64,000 nt of DNA from FEN-1219 sp963713355 (GTDB taxonomy: Bacteria > Pseudomonadota > Gammaproteobacteria > Steroidobacterales > Rariloculaceae). The translations under genes were made by a program, and so were the position numbers. This document shows, one piece after another, positions 33,770 through 43,348 of this stretch (position 1 is its first letter; the number at the start of each line of letters is the position of its first letter). A model generated the notes under the pieces. That model ran no database searches, was not told the DNA's origin, and saw only the letters and a program-made list of their open reading frames with translations. The stretch is taken from contig CAVQLK010000005.1 of assembly GCA_963713355.1 (NCBI GenBank), forward strand, positions 496,001 through 560,000. Reading direction: 5' to 3'.

Positions 33770-34147
33770 CTAAATCTTCTTGAAAAGATCTGTGACGTCG
33801 AGGAGCTCGAGGACTAGCAGCACGATGGCGATGATGCCCACAACGGCGAGGGGACTACCGCCGGCTGGCAGATTTTCGAGGTCCGTGGCCAACAGTTGTA
33901 GCTCATCATCAGTGAGCGCAGCGATTCGTTCCTGAGCGGCGACGGGATCGACGCCGAGCCGTTCGAGCTGCGCCCGCACTTCCGCTCGTGCCAATACCGT
34001 ATTGACCCGCGCTAGAGTTGCGCCGCGATCAATGGCGACGACGTACTCCTGGGTGCTAATGACGCCGCCAAAGCTCGGCTGCATCGGCGCGACGAATATC
34101 GCCATGGCCAACGTGGCGAACAGTGGACGGTAGTAGCGATGTTTCAC
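33770..34147 (-). CDS. PA2779-family membrane-anchored protein
   Basis: 125 residues from GTG 34147. A hydrophobic N-terminus (PLFATLAMAIFVAPMQPSFG), a central helical region (RAEVRAQLERLGVDPVAAQERIAALTDDEL) and a C-terminal hydrophobic segment (AVVGIIAIVLLVLELLDVTDLF). This is the PA2779 pattern. Function unknown; it usually precedes a PA2778-type peptidase, which is absent here. Confidence 0.75.
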   Translation of the reverse strand: MKHRYYRPLFATLAMAIFVAPMQPSFGGVISTQEYVVAIDRGATLARVNTVLARAEVRAQLERLGVDPVAAQERIAALTDDELQLLATDLENLPAGGSPLAVVGIIAIVLLVLELLDVTDLFKKI

Positions 34148-34383
34148 GGCATTAACCTTTTGCTGGCTGACAAGTCGGAGGAGCGGAAGCGATGCTAAAG
34201 CCGGCCGGCGTAAGGCCTTGAGCGATGCATCACGGAATAGAGAATCGACCGTTGGTTTGTGGGCACATGACTCTCTTTTGCTTAGACCGACGGAGGAAAA
34301 GACCCTGCGGCGGTGGCACTTGGCCGCAAGGGCGGTCTCAAAGGGAGCATCATGAGTGGTTTGCTAGAATCCTCCCTTGGCAT

Positions 34384-34402
34384 GGGGCTTTCGGGCCCCT
34401 TT
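34384..34402 (+). terminator. Terminator-like hairpin
   Basis: GGGGC-TTTCGG-GCCCC followed by TTTT, 19 bases before the cytochrome start at 34421. It may end an earlier plus-strand transcript or form part of the leader. Confidence 0.35.
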
Positions 34403-34420
34403 TCTGGAGATCTCACGTCC

Positions 34421-34816
34421 ATGTCCGCGATCCGACCCATCCGCCTGTTCGCACTGGCCGCCCTGCTGGCCACGCCCGCCACATACGCCAGCGATGCCGA
34501 GGGCGATGCCGCCAACGGCAAGGACCTGTTCATGGCCAATGGCTGCCCGGCCTGCCATGGCGTGACCAAGGAAGACAATTCGAAGGTCGGCCCCAATCTC
34601 GTCGGCGTCGTCGGGCGCAAGGCTGGCACCACGCAGAGCCTCCTGGGCCCCAGCGAGAACCTGAAGAAGTACGGTGTGACCTGGAGCGCCGAGACCCTGG
34701 ATGAATTCCTGGCCGACCCGAACGCCAAGGTGCCGGGCACAGCGATGATAGGCATGCTGGCCGATCCGCAGCAGCGCGCCGATGTAATCGCCTACCTGTC
34801 CACGCTGAAGAATTAA
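34421..34816 (+). CDS. Class I cytochrome c (c2/c550-like)
   Basis: 131 residues from ATG 34421. Signal peptide (RLFALAALLATPATYA), then KDLFMANGCPACHGVTKEDNSKVGPNLVGVVGRKAG and the methionine ligand in VPGTAMIG, the classical c2/c550 form. Codon choice here and through 46 kb (ctg, ggc, aag and gac preferred) differs from the genes before 32 kb. Convergent with the G8 array. Confidence 0.85.
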   Translation: MSAIRPIRLFALAALLATPATYASDAEGDAANGKDLFMANGCPACHGVTKEDNSKVGPNLVGVVGRKAGTTQSLLGPSENLKKYGVTWSAETLDEFLADPNAKVPGTAMIGMLADPQQRADVIAYLSTLKN

Positions 34817-34883
34817 CGCCCGTCGCCGGCGGGCCACGCGTCCCGCGGACGGTCCGTCGAGGCTGACCTTGTCCTTGCTGAAC

Positions 34884-34914
34884 AAAAAAAGCCCCCGGCC
34901 TCAAGCCGGGGGCT
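34884..34914 (-). terminator. Rho-independent terminator of copy A
   Basis: AGCCCCCGGC-TTGAG-GCCGGGGGCT followed by seven T on the minus strand. Almost identical to the terminator at 43294. Confidence 0.85.
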
Positions 34915-34938
34915 CTTGCTCATGCAGCAGGGTTCAGC

Positions 34939-37706
34939 TTATCGGCTGACCTGGACGATGGTTCCACCACCAGGGCCGCCGCCGCCCGGGTCACCGTTGG
35001 AGACAACCTTGACCCAGAGCGCATCCGTATCTTTGAAGTACGACGTGGCGCTGGCCTTACGCAGCGCATCGAGGCTGTCCTGCGGCGCACCTGAGGCTGC
35101 GGTGGCGAATCCCGGCAGCTCGAAGATCACCCACGAGCCGGAATCCAATTCCGTCAGGTTGAGGTTTACGGACGGCCTTTCGGTGGCCACCTTGATCTCG
35201 GTGCCGGCTCGTACGTTGGTACCGGTTACGGTGTACTCCTTGCCATTGCGGCTGAGAACAACTGGCGGCTGAGCAGGAGGTCCACCGGCACCGCCGGCAC
35301 ACCAAATGCGCCAGAACCGGCCGCTCCGCCAGGAGCGGGTCCGCCGGGACCGGCCGGTGCACCAGGACCGCCAAATGCACCGGGACCAGCACCGCCAGCC
35401 GGAGCAGCAGGTCTGCCGGGAACGGCTGCCGCACCAGTGCCAGCGGGGCCCGGACCGGCACCGCCGGCTCCTCCGGGACCTGCGCCCCCAGCGCCGGCGA
35501 ATCCGCCGAAACCACCACCGCCGCCGCCGCCAAAAGTCAGGCGCCCAACATCGCCTTTGCACACGGCAGCGTTCCAGGTGGGCTTGATCTCACAGGCTTC
35601 TGTGTCGACTGCGATGCTGTCGTTGACGCCGTCGTGGATGAGAACATAGGAGTTCGGACCACCGCCGAGCGAGCCGTCCTTGTCGCGGAACGCCGCGGTC
35701 TTATAGGACGTACTGCCCCCGTTGTCGCTGGCCCACTTGCTGTTGTTCGCCATCGGCGGGAAATACACCGGCTTGGCGTTGACGAATTTCAAGCGCTCGA
35801 AGGCGTTATTAGTGCTGACCCCGAAGCTGCTAAACAGCAGGTTAGAGATCGCTCCCGTCTTGCGAGTGGCGTTGTCCTCGTAATTCCGGAAGGTGGTATT
35901 CACCACGTCATGACGGTAGTCGTAGTACTCGTAGCCGCGGATCGGGAAATCCGGCAGTTCGGGTTTCGGCAAGCTGCGGCCGTAAGCCTTTTCCGCGTCA
36001 GTCCTGGGGTTGCCGATGTTTTCGGTTTCGCCCACGAACAGCGAGTCGACGACCTGTGACGTAAAGGCGTAACGACCGAATGCGCCAGACGCGTGCGTAA
36101 AGCCGATGGCGTTGTCGGCCAGCTTCACGTTCCTGAACACGTGCATCTCACCGCGGCCCCAGATGCCGCCATTGCGGTTCTTGTAGGAGGTGAGATCCTC
36201 GAAGACCGATTCCAGCGCCTTGCTGTTCGGGTCAGCGGGATTTTCAAGGCCGGTATGCGAGCTGCCGGTAACACCGAACGTGTTATTGGCCGCAATGTTG
36301 CGGTCGAACATGAACCCGTCGTAGTTCGAGTGGGCGACGTTGCCCTTGAACTCGCGGAATGGCGTTCGACGCGGCCAGATGGTCTTGCTGATCTCCGTGC
36401 CATCGAACTGACCGTTCGGGTGCTCCGGCAACGACATCCAGAAGCCGTTCGCATCGGAACCCGCGGCCACGTTGTCGCGGTAAGTGTTGTCCGGGTTCGT
36501 GATCCAGAACGTCGACACCGTGTTGTCCGAGGGCAGCAGGACATCCTTGGATTGCTGGCCATTCGTTCCCGTTCTGGGCTCGCCGGCCGCGGCGAGGTTG
36601 GTCGGGACGCAGGGCAGGGTCGGATGACACTTGGTCTGGATCCCTAGGTTGCGGACAAACTGGTTGCCGGTCTCGATGCCGTCTTCGACGAAGAAGCAGT
36701 GACCGACGGTGTTGTAGGTCACGTTGTTTTCAACGCGCAGGTTGTGCGTGCCATGCACGGTCACACAGCGGTTGAAGGTGTCATGGATCGCGGCGTTCTT
36801 GATGTACTGCCCTTGCCCTTCGCCGACCAGATGCCAGTGGATCGGATACCGGGCCTTGGTCAGATGTTGGCCCATGCGATTGAGCTCGACACCCGAGACA
36901 TACATCTTGCTCGAGGGCATCGCCATGATGTGGCCGCCCAGGAATGACTGTCTCCGCATCGGCCGATGCCTGGATTTTGATATTGCGCGTCAGCAAGCCG
37001 ACTTCGCCGCGCTCATCCACGTCGAAGGTGATCTTGCCGAAGTGCATGTAGTCGAGCTTCTGGTCGAGCGTGATCTTGTTGCCGCTGATGGCGGATGATC
37101 GTGCGCCGCTCGGCCTGCCGGGGATCGAAGTCCGTCGACGCGAGGACGATCTCGTCGCCGACCCGCCAGCCCGCGGCGTCGAGGACCTCGATCGAAGTGC
37201 TGCCTGCCTTCGCCGTGCTGGCCAGCTTGGTCCAGGTGTGGGTCCGATCACCGTGCAGGTTCAGCGTTCCGCCCGAGATCATGATCCCGCGGTCACCCAT
37301 GCCCGCCATGACGTCTTCATCCGTGACGTTGTTGGTGAGGGTGATGGTCGCGTTGCGCGTGTGCGGCGCTGGCTTCGCTGCCAATCGCCAGCTCGCCGTG
37401 CAGCATGATCCACTCGGTGGTCAGCTCGAGGTCGGCATTGTTGGCGAAGGTGAGCTTGCCGTCGATGGACAGACCGCCCAGCGCCGGCGGACTGACGTCG
37501 AGGACCACGTCCTTGTCTCTGCCAATGATGACCTTGTCGCCTGCGACCGGCACTTTGCGGTTGGGCCAGGTGGCAGGATCAGACCAGTTCGTCGGCTGGG
37601 CCGCCGGCGATCCGGCAGTCTGAGCCTGAGCGACAGCGAACACGCCGCCGAGCAGGAATGCAGGAACGAGCGATACAACAAGGACCGAGCGATTCTTTTT
37701 GCTCAT
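34939..37706 (-). pseudogene. G8-domain/parallel beta-helix secreted protein, copy A (frameshifted)
   Basis: The start is ATG 37706 behind a conserved GGGGGTTGATGTC leader. Order: signal peptide (PAFLLGGVFAVAQAQ), G8 domain (TNWSDPATWPNRKVPVAGDK and ELTTEWIMLHGELAIGSEAS), right-handed beta-helix region with CEMIP-like IHWHLVGEG and VTYNTVGHCFFVEDGIE, a long Gly/Pro/Ala linker, and a C-terminal domain (VLSRNGKEYTV and WVIFELPGFATAASG). Frame changes occur near 37370, 37093, 36953 and 35300. Intact length would be about 900 residues. CEMIP-type proteins bind or cleave hyaluronan; the bacterial substrate is unknown. 46 bases downstream of copy B. Confidence 0.75.
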
Positions 37707-37752
37707 GACATCAACCCCCAAAACTTGAAGATGATCCTGAAAAGGCTTCAGC

Positions 37753-40494
37753 TTACCGGCTGACCTGCAGGCTGGTTCCCTGACCAGGCCCGCCGCCACG
37801 GGGGCCGCCAGCACCGTTGCCGTTGGAGACCACCTTGACCCAGAGCGCATCCTTGTCCTTGAAGTACGAGGTGTCGCTGGCCTTGCGCAGCGCATCCAGG
37901 CTGCTTTGCTCCGTACCCGCGGCTGCGGTGGTGAACCCCGACAGCTCGAAGATCACCCACGAGCCGGCATCCAGTTCCGACAGGGTGAGGTTCACGGACG
38001 GCCTTTCGGTGGTCACCTTGATCTCGGTACCGGCTCGTATGTTCCCCGAGTTAAAGCTGTACTCCCTGCCATTGCGGGTGAGAACGACTGGCGGCTGAGC
38101 AGGGGGTCGACCGGCACCGCCAATGCCCCAGGACCGGCCGCTCCGCCCGGAGCGGCCGCTGCCGCACCGGACCGCGCCGCTGCACCAGCACCGCCGACCG
38201 GAGCAGCAGGTCCGCCAGGACCGGCCGCCGCACCAGGACCAGCCGCGCCCGGACCGGCACCGCCGGCTCCTGCGGGACCTGCGCCCCGACCGCCGCCGAC
38301 TGGAGCGCCGCCGGGGCCGCCAAAACTCAAGCGTCCGATGTCGCCCGTGCACACGGCAGCGTTCCAGTCGGGCTTGATCTCACAGGCTGTCTGTGTCGGT
38401 TGCGATGCTGTCGTAGACGCCGTCGTGGAGGAGGATGTAGGAATTGGGGATACCGCCGACCGAGCCGTCCTTGTCGTGGAACGCCGCGGCCTTCCAGGCC
38501 ACACCGTTCAAATTATCGTTGCCCCACTTGCGCTCCATCGGCGGGAAATACACCGGCTTGGCGTTGATGAATTTCGCGCGCTCGATGGCGTTCTCGGTGC
38601 TGACCCCGGCGCTCGTATACATCAGGTAAGAGATCGCTCCGGTCTTGCGGGTGGCGTTGTCCTCGTAGTTGCGGAAAGTGACGTTCACCACGTCTTGACT
38701 GTAGTCGTAGTACTCGTAGCCGCGGATCGGGAAATCCGGCATTTGGGGCTTCGGCAAGCTGCGGCCGTAAGCCTTTTCCGCGTCAGTCCTGGGGTTGCCG
38801 ATGTTCTCCGTTTCGCCCACGAACAGCGAGTCGACGACCATTGACGTAAAAGGGTCACGACCGAGCGAGCCAGACGCATGCGTGAAGCCCATGGCGTTGT
38901 CGGCCAGCTTCACGTTCTTGAATACGTGCATCTCGCCGCGGCCCCAGATGCCGCCATTGCGGTTCTTGTAGGAGGTCAAATCCTCGAAGACCGTTTCCAG
39001 CGTTTTGCTGTTCGGGTCAGCGGGATTTTCCTTCGGCATATGCGCGTTGCCGGTAACACCGAACGTGTTATTGGCGTTGATGTTCCGGTCGAACATGAAC
39101 CCGTCGTAGTTCGAGTGGGCGACGTTGCCTTTGAACTCGCGGAGCGGCGTTCGACGCGGCCAGATGGTCTTGCTGATCTCCGTGCCCTCGAACTGACCGT
39201 TCGGGTGCTCCGGCAATGACATCCAGAAGCCTGTCACGTCGGAACCCGCGGCCACGTTGTCGCGGTAGACGTTGTCCGGGTTGGTGATCCAGAACGTCGA
39301 CACCGTGTTGTCCGAGGGCAGCAGGACATCCTTCGAGGCCTGGCCATTCGCTCTGACGGCCTGGCGATTCTCGAAGTCTGCGCTCTCTCCCGCCGCGGCG
39401 AGGACGGTCGGGACGCACGGCAGGGTCGGATGACACTTGGTCTGGATACCCAAGTTGCGGACAAACTCGTTGCCGTGTCTCGATGCCGTCTTCGACGAAG
39501 AAGCAGTGACCGACGGTGTTGTAGGTCACGTTGTTTTCAACGCGCAGGTTGTGCGTGCCATGCACGGTCACGCAGCGGTTGAAGGTGTCGTGGATCGCGG
39601 CGTTCTTGATGTACTGCCCCTGCGCCTTCGCCGACCAGATGCCAGTGGATCGGATACCGGGCCTTGGTCAGATGTTGGCCCATGCGATTGAGCTCGACGC
39701 CCTCGACATACATCTTGCTCGAGGGCATCGCCATGATGTGGCCGCCGAGGAATGACTGCTCCGCATCGGCCGACGCCTGGATGTTGATGTTGCGCGTCAG
39801 CAAGCCGACTTCGCCGCGCTCATCCACGTCGAAGGTGATCTTGCCGAAGTGCATGTAGTCGAGCTTCTCGGTCGAGCGTGATCGTGTTGCCGCGGATGGC
39901 GGCAGATCGTGCGCCGCTCGGCCTGCCGGGGATCGAAATCCGTCGACGCGAGGACGATCTCGTCGCCGACGCGCCAGCCCGCGGCGTTCAGGACCTCGAT
40001 CGAATTGCTGCCTGCCTTCGCCGTGCTCGCCAGCTTGGTCCAGGTGTTGGTGCGATCGCCGTGCAGGTTCAGCGTTCCGCCCGAGATCATGATCCCGCGG
40101 TCGCCCATGCCGGCCATGACGTCTTCATTCGGGACGTTATCGGTGAGCGTGATCGTCGCGTTGCGCGTGTGGGGGCTGGCTTCGCTGCCGATGGCGAGCT
40201 CGCCGTGCAGCATGATCCACTCGGTGGTCAGCTCGAGGTCGGCATCGTTCGAGAAGGTGAGCTTGCCGTCGATGGACAGACCGCCGAGCGCCGGCGGACT
40301 GACGTCGAGGATCACTTCTTGTCTCTGCCGATGGTGACCTTGTCGCCCGCGACCGGCACCTTGCGGTTTGGCCAGGTGCGGGATCGGACCAGTTCGTTGC
40401 CGTCGCCGACGGCTGAGCCTGAGCGACCGCGACCACGCCGCCGAGCAGCAATGCAGGAACGAGCGACACCAGAAAAACCGAGCGACTTGCTCAT
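37753..40494 (-). pseudogene. G8-domain/parallel beta-helix protein, copy B (heavily frameshifted)
   Basis: Same architecture as copy A. The signal peptide is already out of frame: MSKSLGF is read, while VSLVPALLLGGVVAVAQAQ is in another frame. Comparison with the other copies shows single-base changes near 40480, 40377, 40316, 39897, 39868, 39632, 39478, 38395 and in the linker, about nine in all. The longest continuous part (38380-39453) carries the beta-helix core (GFMFDRNINANNTFGVTG, RGEMHVFKNVKLADNAMG). If the sequence is right, it is dead. No terminator separates it from copy A. Confidence 0.75.
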
Positions 40495-40524
40495 GACATC
40501 AACCCCCCATACTCGAAGATGACG

Positions 40525-40560
40525 AAAAAAAAGCCCCCGGGTCTCGCGAGCTGGGGGCTT
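40525..40560 (-). terminator. Rho-independent terminator of copy C
   Basis: AAGCCCCC pairs with GGGGGCTT around a CTCGCGAG loop, followed by eight T on the minus strand. It lies between copies C and B. Confidence 0.8.
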
Positions 40561-40576
40561 TCGTTCAGGCGTTTGC

Positions 40577-43235
40577 TTATCGGCTTACCGTAATGCTGGT
40601 TTGAGTGTCCAACGGGCCAAACTGATCGCTGCCAACGCCCTTGGGGGCGGTCGGGATTACCAGTTTCACCCAGACGGCATCCGGACCTTTGAAATACGAA
40701 GTCTCGGTCGCCTTGCGCAGGGCGTCGATGCTGTCTTGCTGCTTCCCGGAGGCTGCGTTGGCGAAACCCGGCAGCTCGAACACGACCCATGAGTCTTTGG
40801 CCATTTCACTCAAACTGATTGCAACTTCCGGTCTTTCGGTCTTCACACGGATCTCGGTACCGGCGCGCACAGTGCTCTGGTTGGCCGTGATCTTGAAGTC
40901 CTTGCCATTGCGGCTCAGGACAATTGGCTGTTGAGGAACAGCCGCCCGCGCAGGAGCAGCCGCCGGCGCAGGAGCAGCCGCCGGCGCAGCTGACCGCACA
41001 GCAACATCTTTCAGCGCAAGACCAGCACCCCTTGTGGGTCCGGGCCTCCTGATGCTGAACTGCATGCGTCCGATATCACCCGCGCACACGGCGGCGTTCC
41101 AGGTTGGCTGAATCTTGCAGGTGTCGTCCGTGGCGACGCTGTCGTTCTCGCCGTCGTGGATCAGGACATAGGAGTCAGGGATGCCGGTCGTCGAGCCGTC
41201 CAGATCGTGGATCGCCAAGGTCCGGTAGGCCGAACCACCCCGGTTGTCACTATCGAACCTGGGGTCGATTTTCGGAAAGTACACGGGCTTGGCATTGACG
41301 AACTTCGCACCCTTGACGGTGTTTTCGGTGGTAACCCCGGCGCCCGTAAACAACAGCCATGAAAGCGCTCCTGATCCGCGCTGTTGGTTGTCCTGGAAGT
41401 TCACGAAGGTCGTGTTCACTACGTCATGACGGTAGTCGTAGTACTCGTAGGCGCGGATCGGGAAGTCGGGAATCAGGCGCTTCGGCAGGCTGCGACCGTA
41501 GGCCTTTTCCTCCGGCGTCACGGGGTTGCCGATGTTGTCGGTTTCGCCCACGAACAGCGAATCAACCACCAGTGAGGTAAATAAGTCATCGCCGAAGGAA
41601 CCGGTTGAATGCGTAAAACCTATGGCATTGTCCGCCGACTTCAGGTTCCTGAAGACGTGCCGTTCGCCTCGGCCCCAGACGCCGCCATTGCGGTTCTTGT
41701 AGCTGGTGAGATTCTCGAGGAGCGCTTCCACGCTCTTGCTGTTCGGGTCAGCAGGGTTTTCCTTGGGCATGTACGAGGGGCCGGCCAACCCGAAGACGTT
41801 TTCCACATTGATGTTCCGGTCGAACATGAACCCGTCGAAGTTGGAGTGGGCCGTGTTGTTCCTGAATTCGCGGAACTTGGTGCGGCGTGGCCAGGTGTTC
41901 TTGGCGATGTCCGTGCCCAGGAACTGGCCTTGCGGGTGCTCCGGCAACGACAGCCAGAAACCATTCTCATCGGAACCGGCGGCCACATTGTCGATAAAGG
42001 TGTTGTCGGGATTGGTGATCCAGTAAGCCGCCACCGTGTTGTCCGAAGGCAGCAGGGTGTCCTTGCCGGACATGCTGGCTCGCCTGATGGTCTGGCGATT
42101 CTCGCTGATCTCTCCGTTTGCGGCGAGATTCGACGGGACGCAGGCCTTCGAGGGATGGCACTTGATCTGGATGGCGAGGTTCCTGACGAACTCGTTGCCG
42201 TGCTCGATGCCGTCTTCCAGGAAGAAGCAGTGACCGACAATGTTGTAGGTCACGTTGTTCTCGACGCGCAGGTCATTCGTGCCGTGCACGGTCACGCAGC
42301 GGTTGTACGTATCGTGGATGGAGGCGTTCTTGATGTACTGGCCCATGGCGTCGCCCACCAGATGCCAGTGGATCGGATAGCGGGCCAGCGTCATGTGCTG
42401 GCCCATGCGGTTCAGCTCGACGCCCTCGACGTACATCTTGCTCGAGGGCATCGCCATGATGTGACCGCCGAAGTAGGACTGCTCCGCATCCGCCGATGCC
42501 TGGATTTTGATGTTGCGCGTCAGCAAGCCCACTTCGCCGCGCTCATCCACGTCGAAGGTGATCTTGCCGAAGTGCATGTACTCCAGTGGTTCGTCGAGCG
42601 TGATCTTGTTGCCGCGAATGGCGGCTGATCGTGCGCCGCTCGGCCTGCCGGGGATCGAAGTCCGTCGACGCGAGCACGATCTCGTCGCCGGCGCGCCAGC
42701 CCGCAGCGTTCAGGACCTCGATCGAAGTGCTGCCTGCCTCGGCCGTGCGGGCCAGCTTGGTCCAAGTGTGCGTCCGATCACCGTGCAGGTTCAGGGTTCC
42801 GCCCGAGATCATGATCCCGCGGTCGCCCATGCCGGCCATGACGTCTTCATTAGGTACGTTGTTGGTGAAGGTGATCGTCGCGCTGCGCGTATGGGGGCTC
42901 GCTTCGCTACCGATGGCCAGCTCGCCGTGCAGCATGATCCACTCGGTGGTCAGCTCGAGATCCGCATCGTTCGCGAAGGTGAGCTTGCCGTCAATCGACA
43001 GACCACCGAGCGCGGGCGGGCTGACGTCGAGGATCACATCCTTGTCTCTGCCAATGATGACCTTGTCGCCGGCGACCGGCACCTTGCGGTTCGGCCAGGT
43101 GTTGGGATCGGACCAGTTCGTCGGCGTAGCCGCCGGCGATCCCCCAGTCTGAGCCTGAGCGACAGCGAACACGCCGCCGAGCAGGAATGCAGGAACGAGC
43201 GACCCAAGAAGGACCAAGCGATTCTTATTGCTCAT
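40577..43235 (-). pseudogene. G8-domain/parallel beta-helix protein, copy C (one frame change)
   Basis: The least damaged copy: ATG 43235, signal peptide SLVPAFLLGGVFAVAQAQ, G8 domain (LPLTP-type TNWSDPNTWPNRKVPVAGDK), a single frame change near 42625 (in RRTI/SGNK), then 666 continuous residues to 40577. It lacks the long Gly-rich linker of A, B and D; APAAAPAPAAAPARAAVPQQ takes its place. Beta-helix motifs: IHWHLVGDAMGQYIKN, VTYNIVGHCFFLEDGIE. The C-terminal domain VLSRNGKDFKI and WVVFELPGFANAASGK is intact. If the one shift is a sequencing error, this is a working secreted protein of about 880 residues. Confidence 0.8.
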
Positions 43236-43293
43236 GACATCAACACCCAGAAGATGACCCCAACCTTCCTGGCAGAGCATAGCGCCATAGACT

Positions 43294-43325
43294 AAAAAAA
43301 AGCCCCCGGCCTCAAGCCGGGGGCT
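43294..43325 (-). terminator. Rho-independent terminator of copy D
   Basis: GCCCCCGGC-TTGAG-GCCGGGGGC followed by eight T on the minus strand, the same stem-loop as at 34884. Confidence 0.85.
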
Positions 43326-43348
43326 CTTGCTCAGACAACAGGCTGCAC

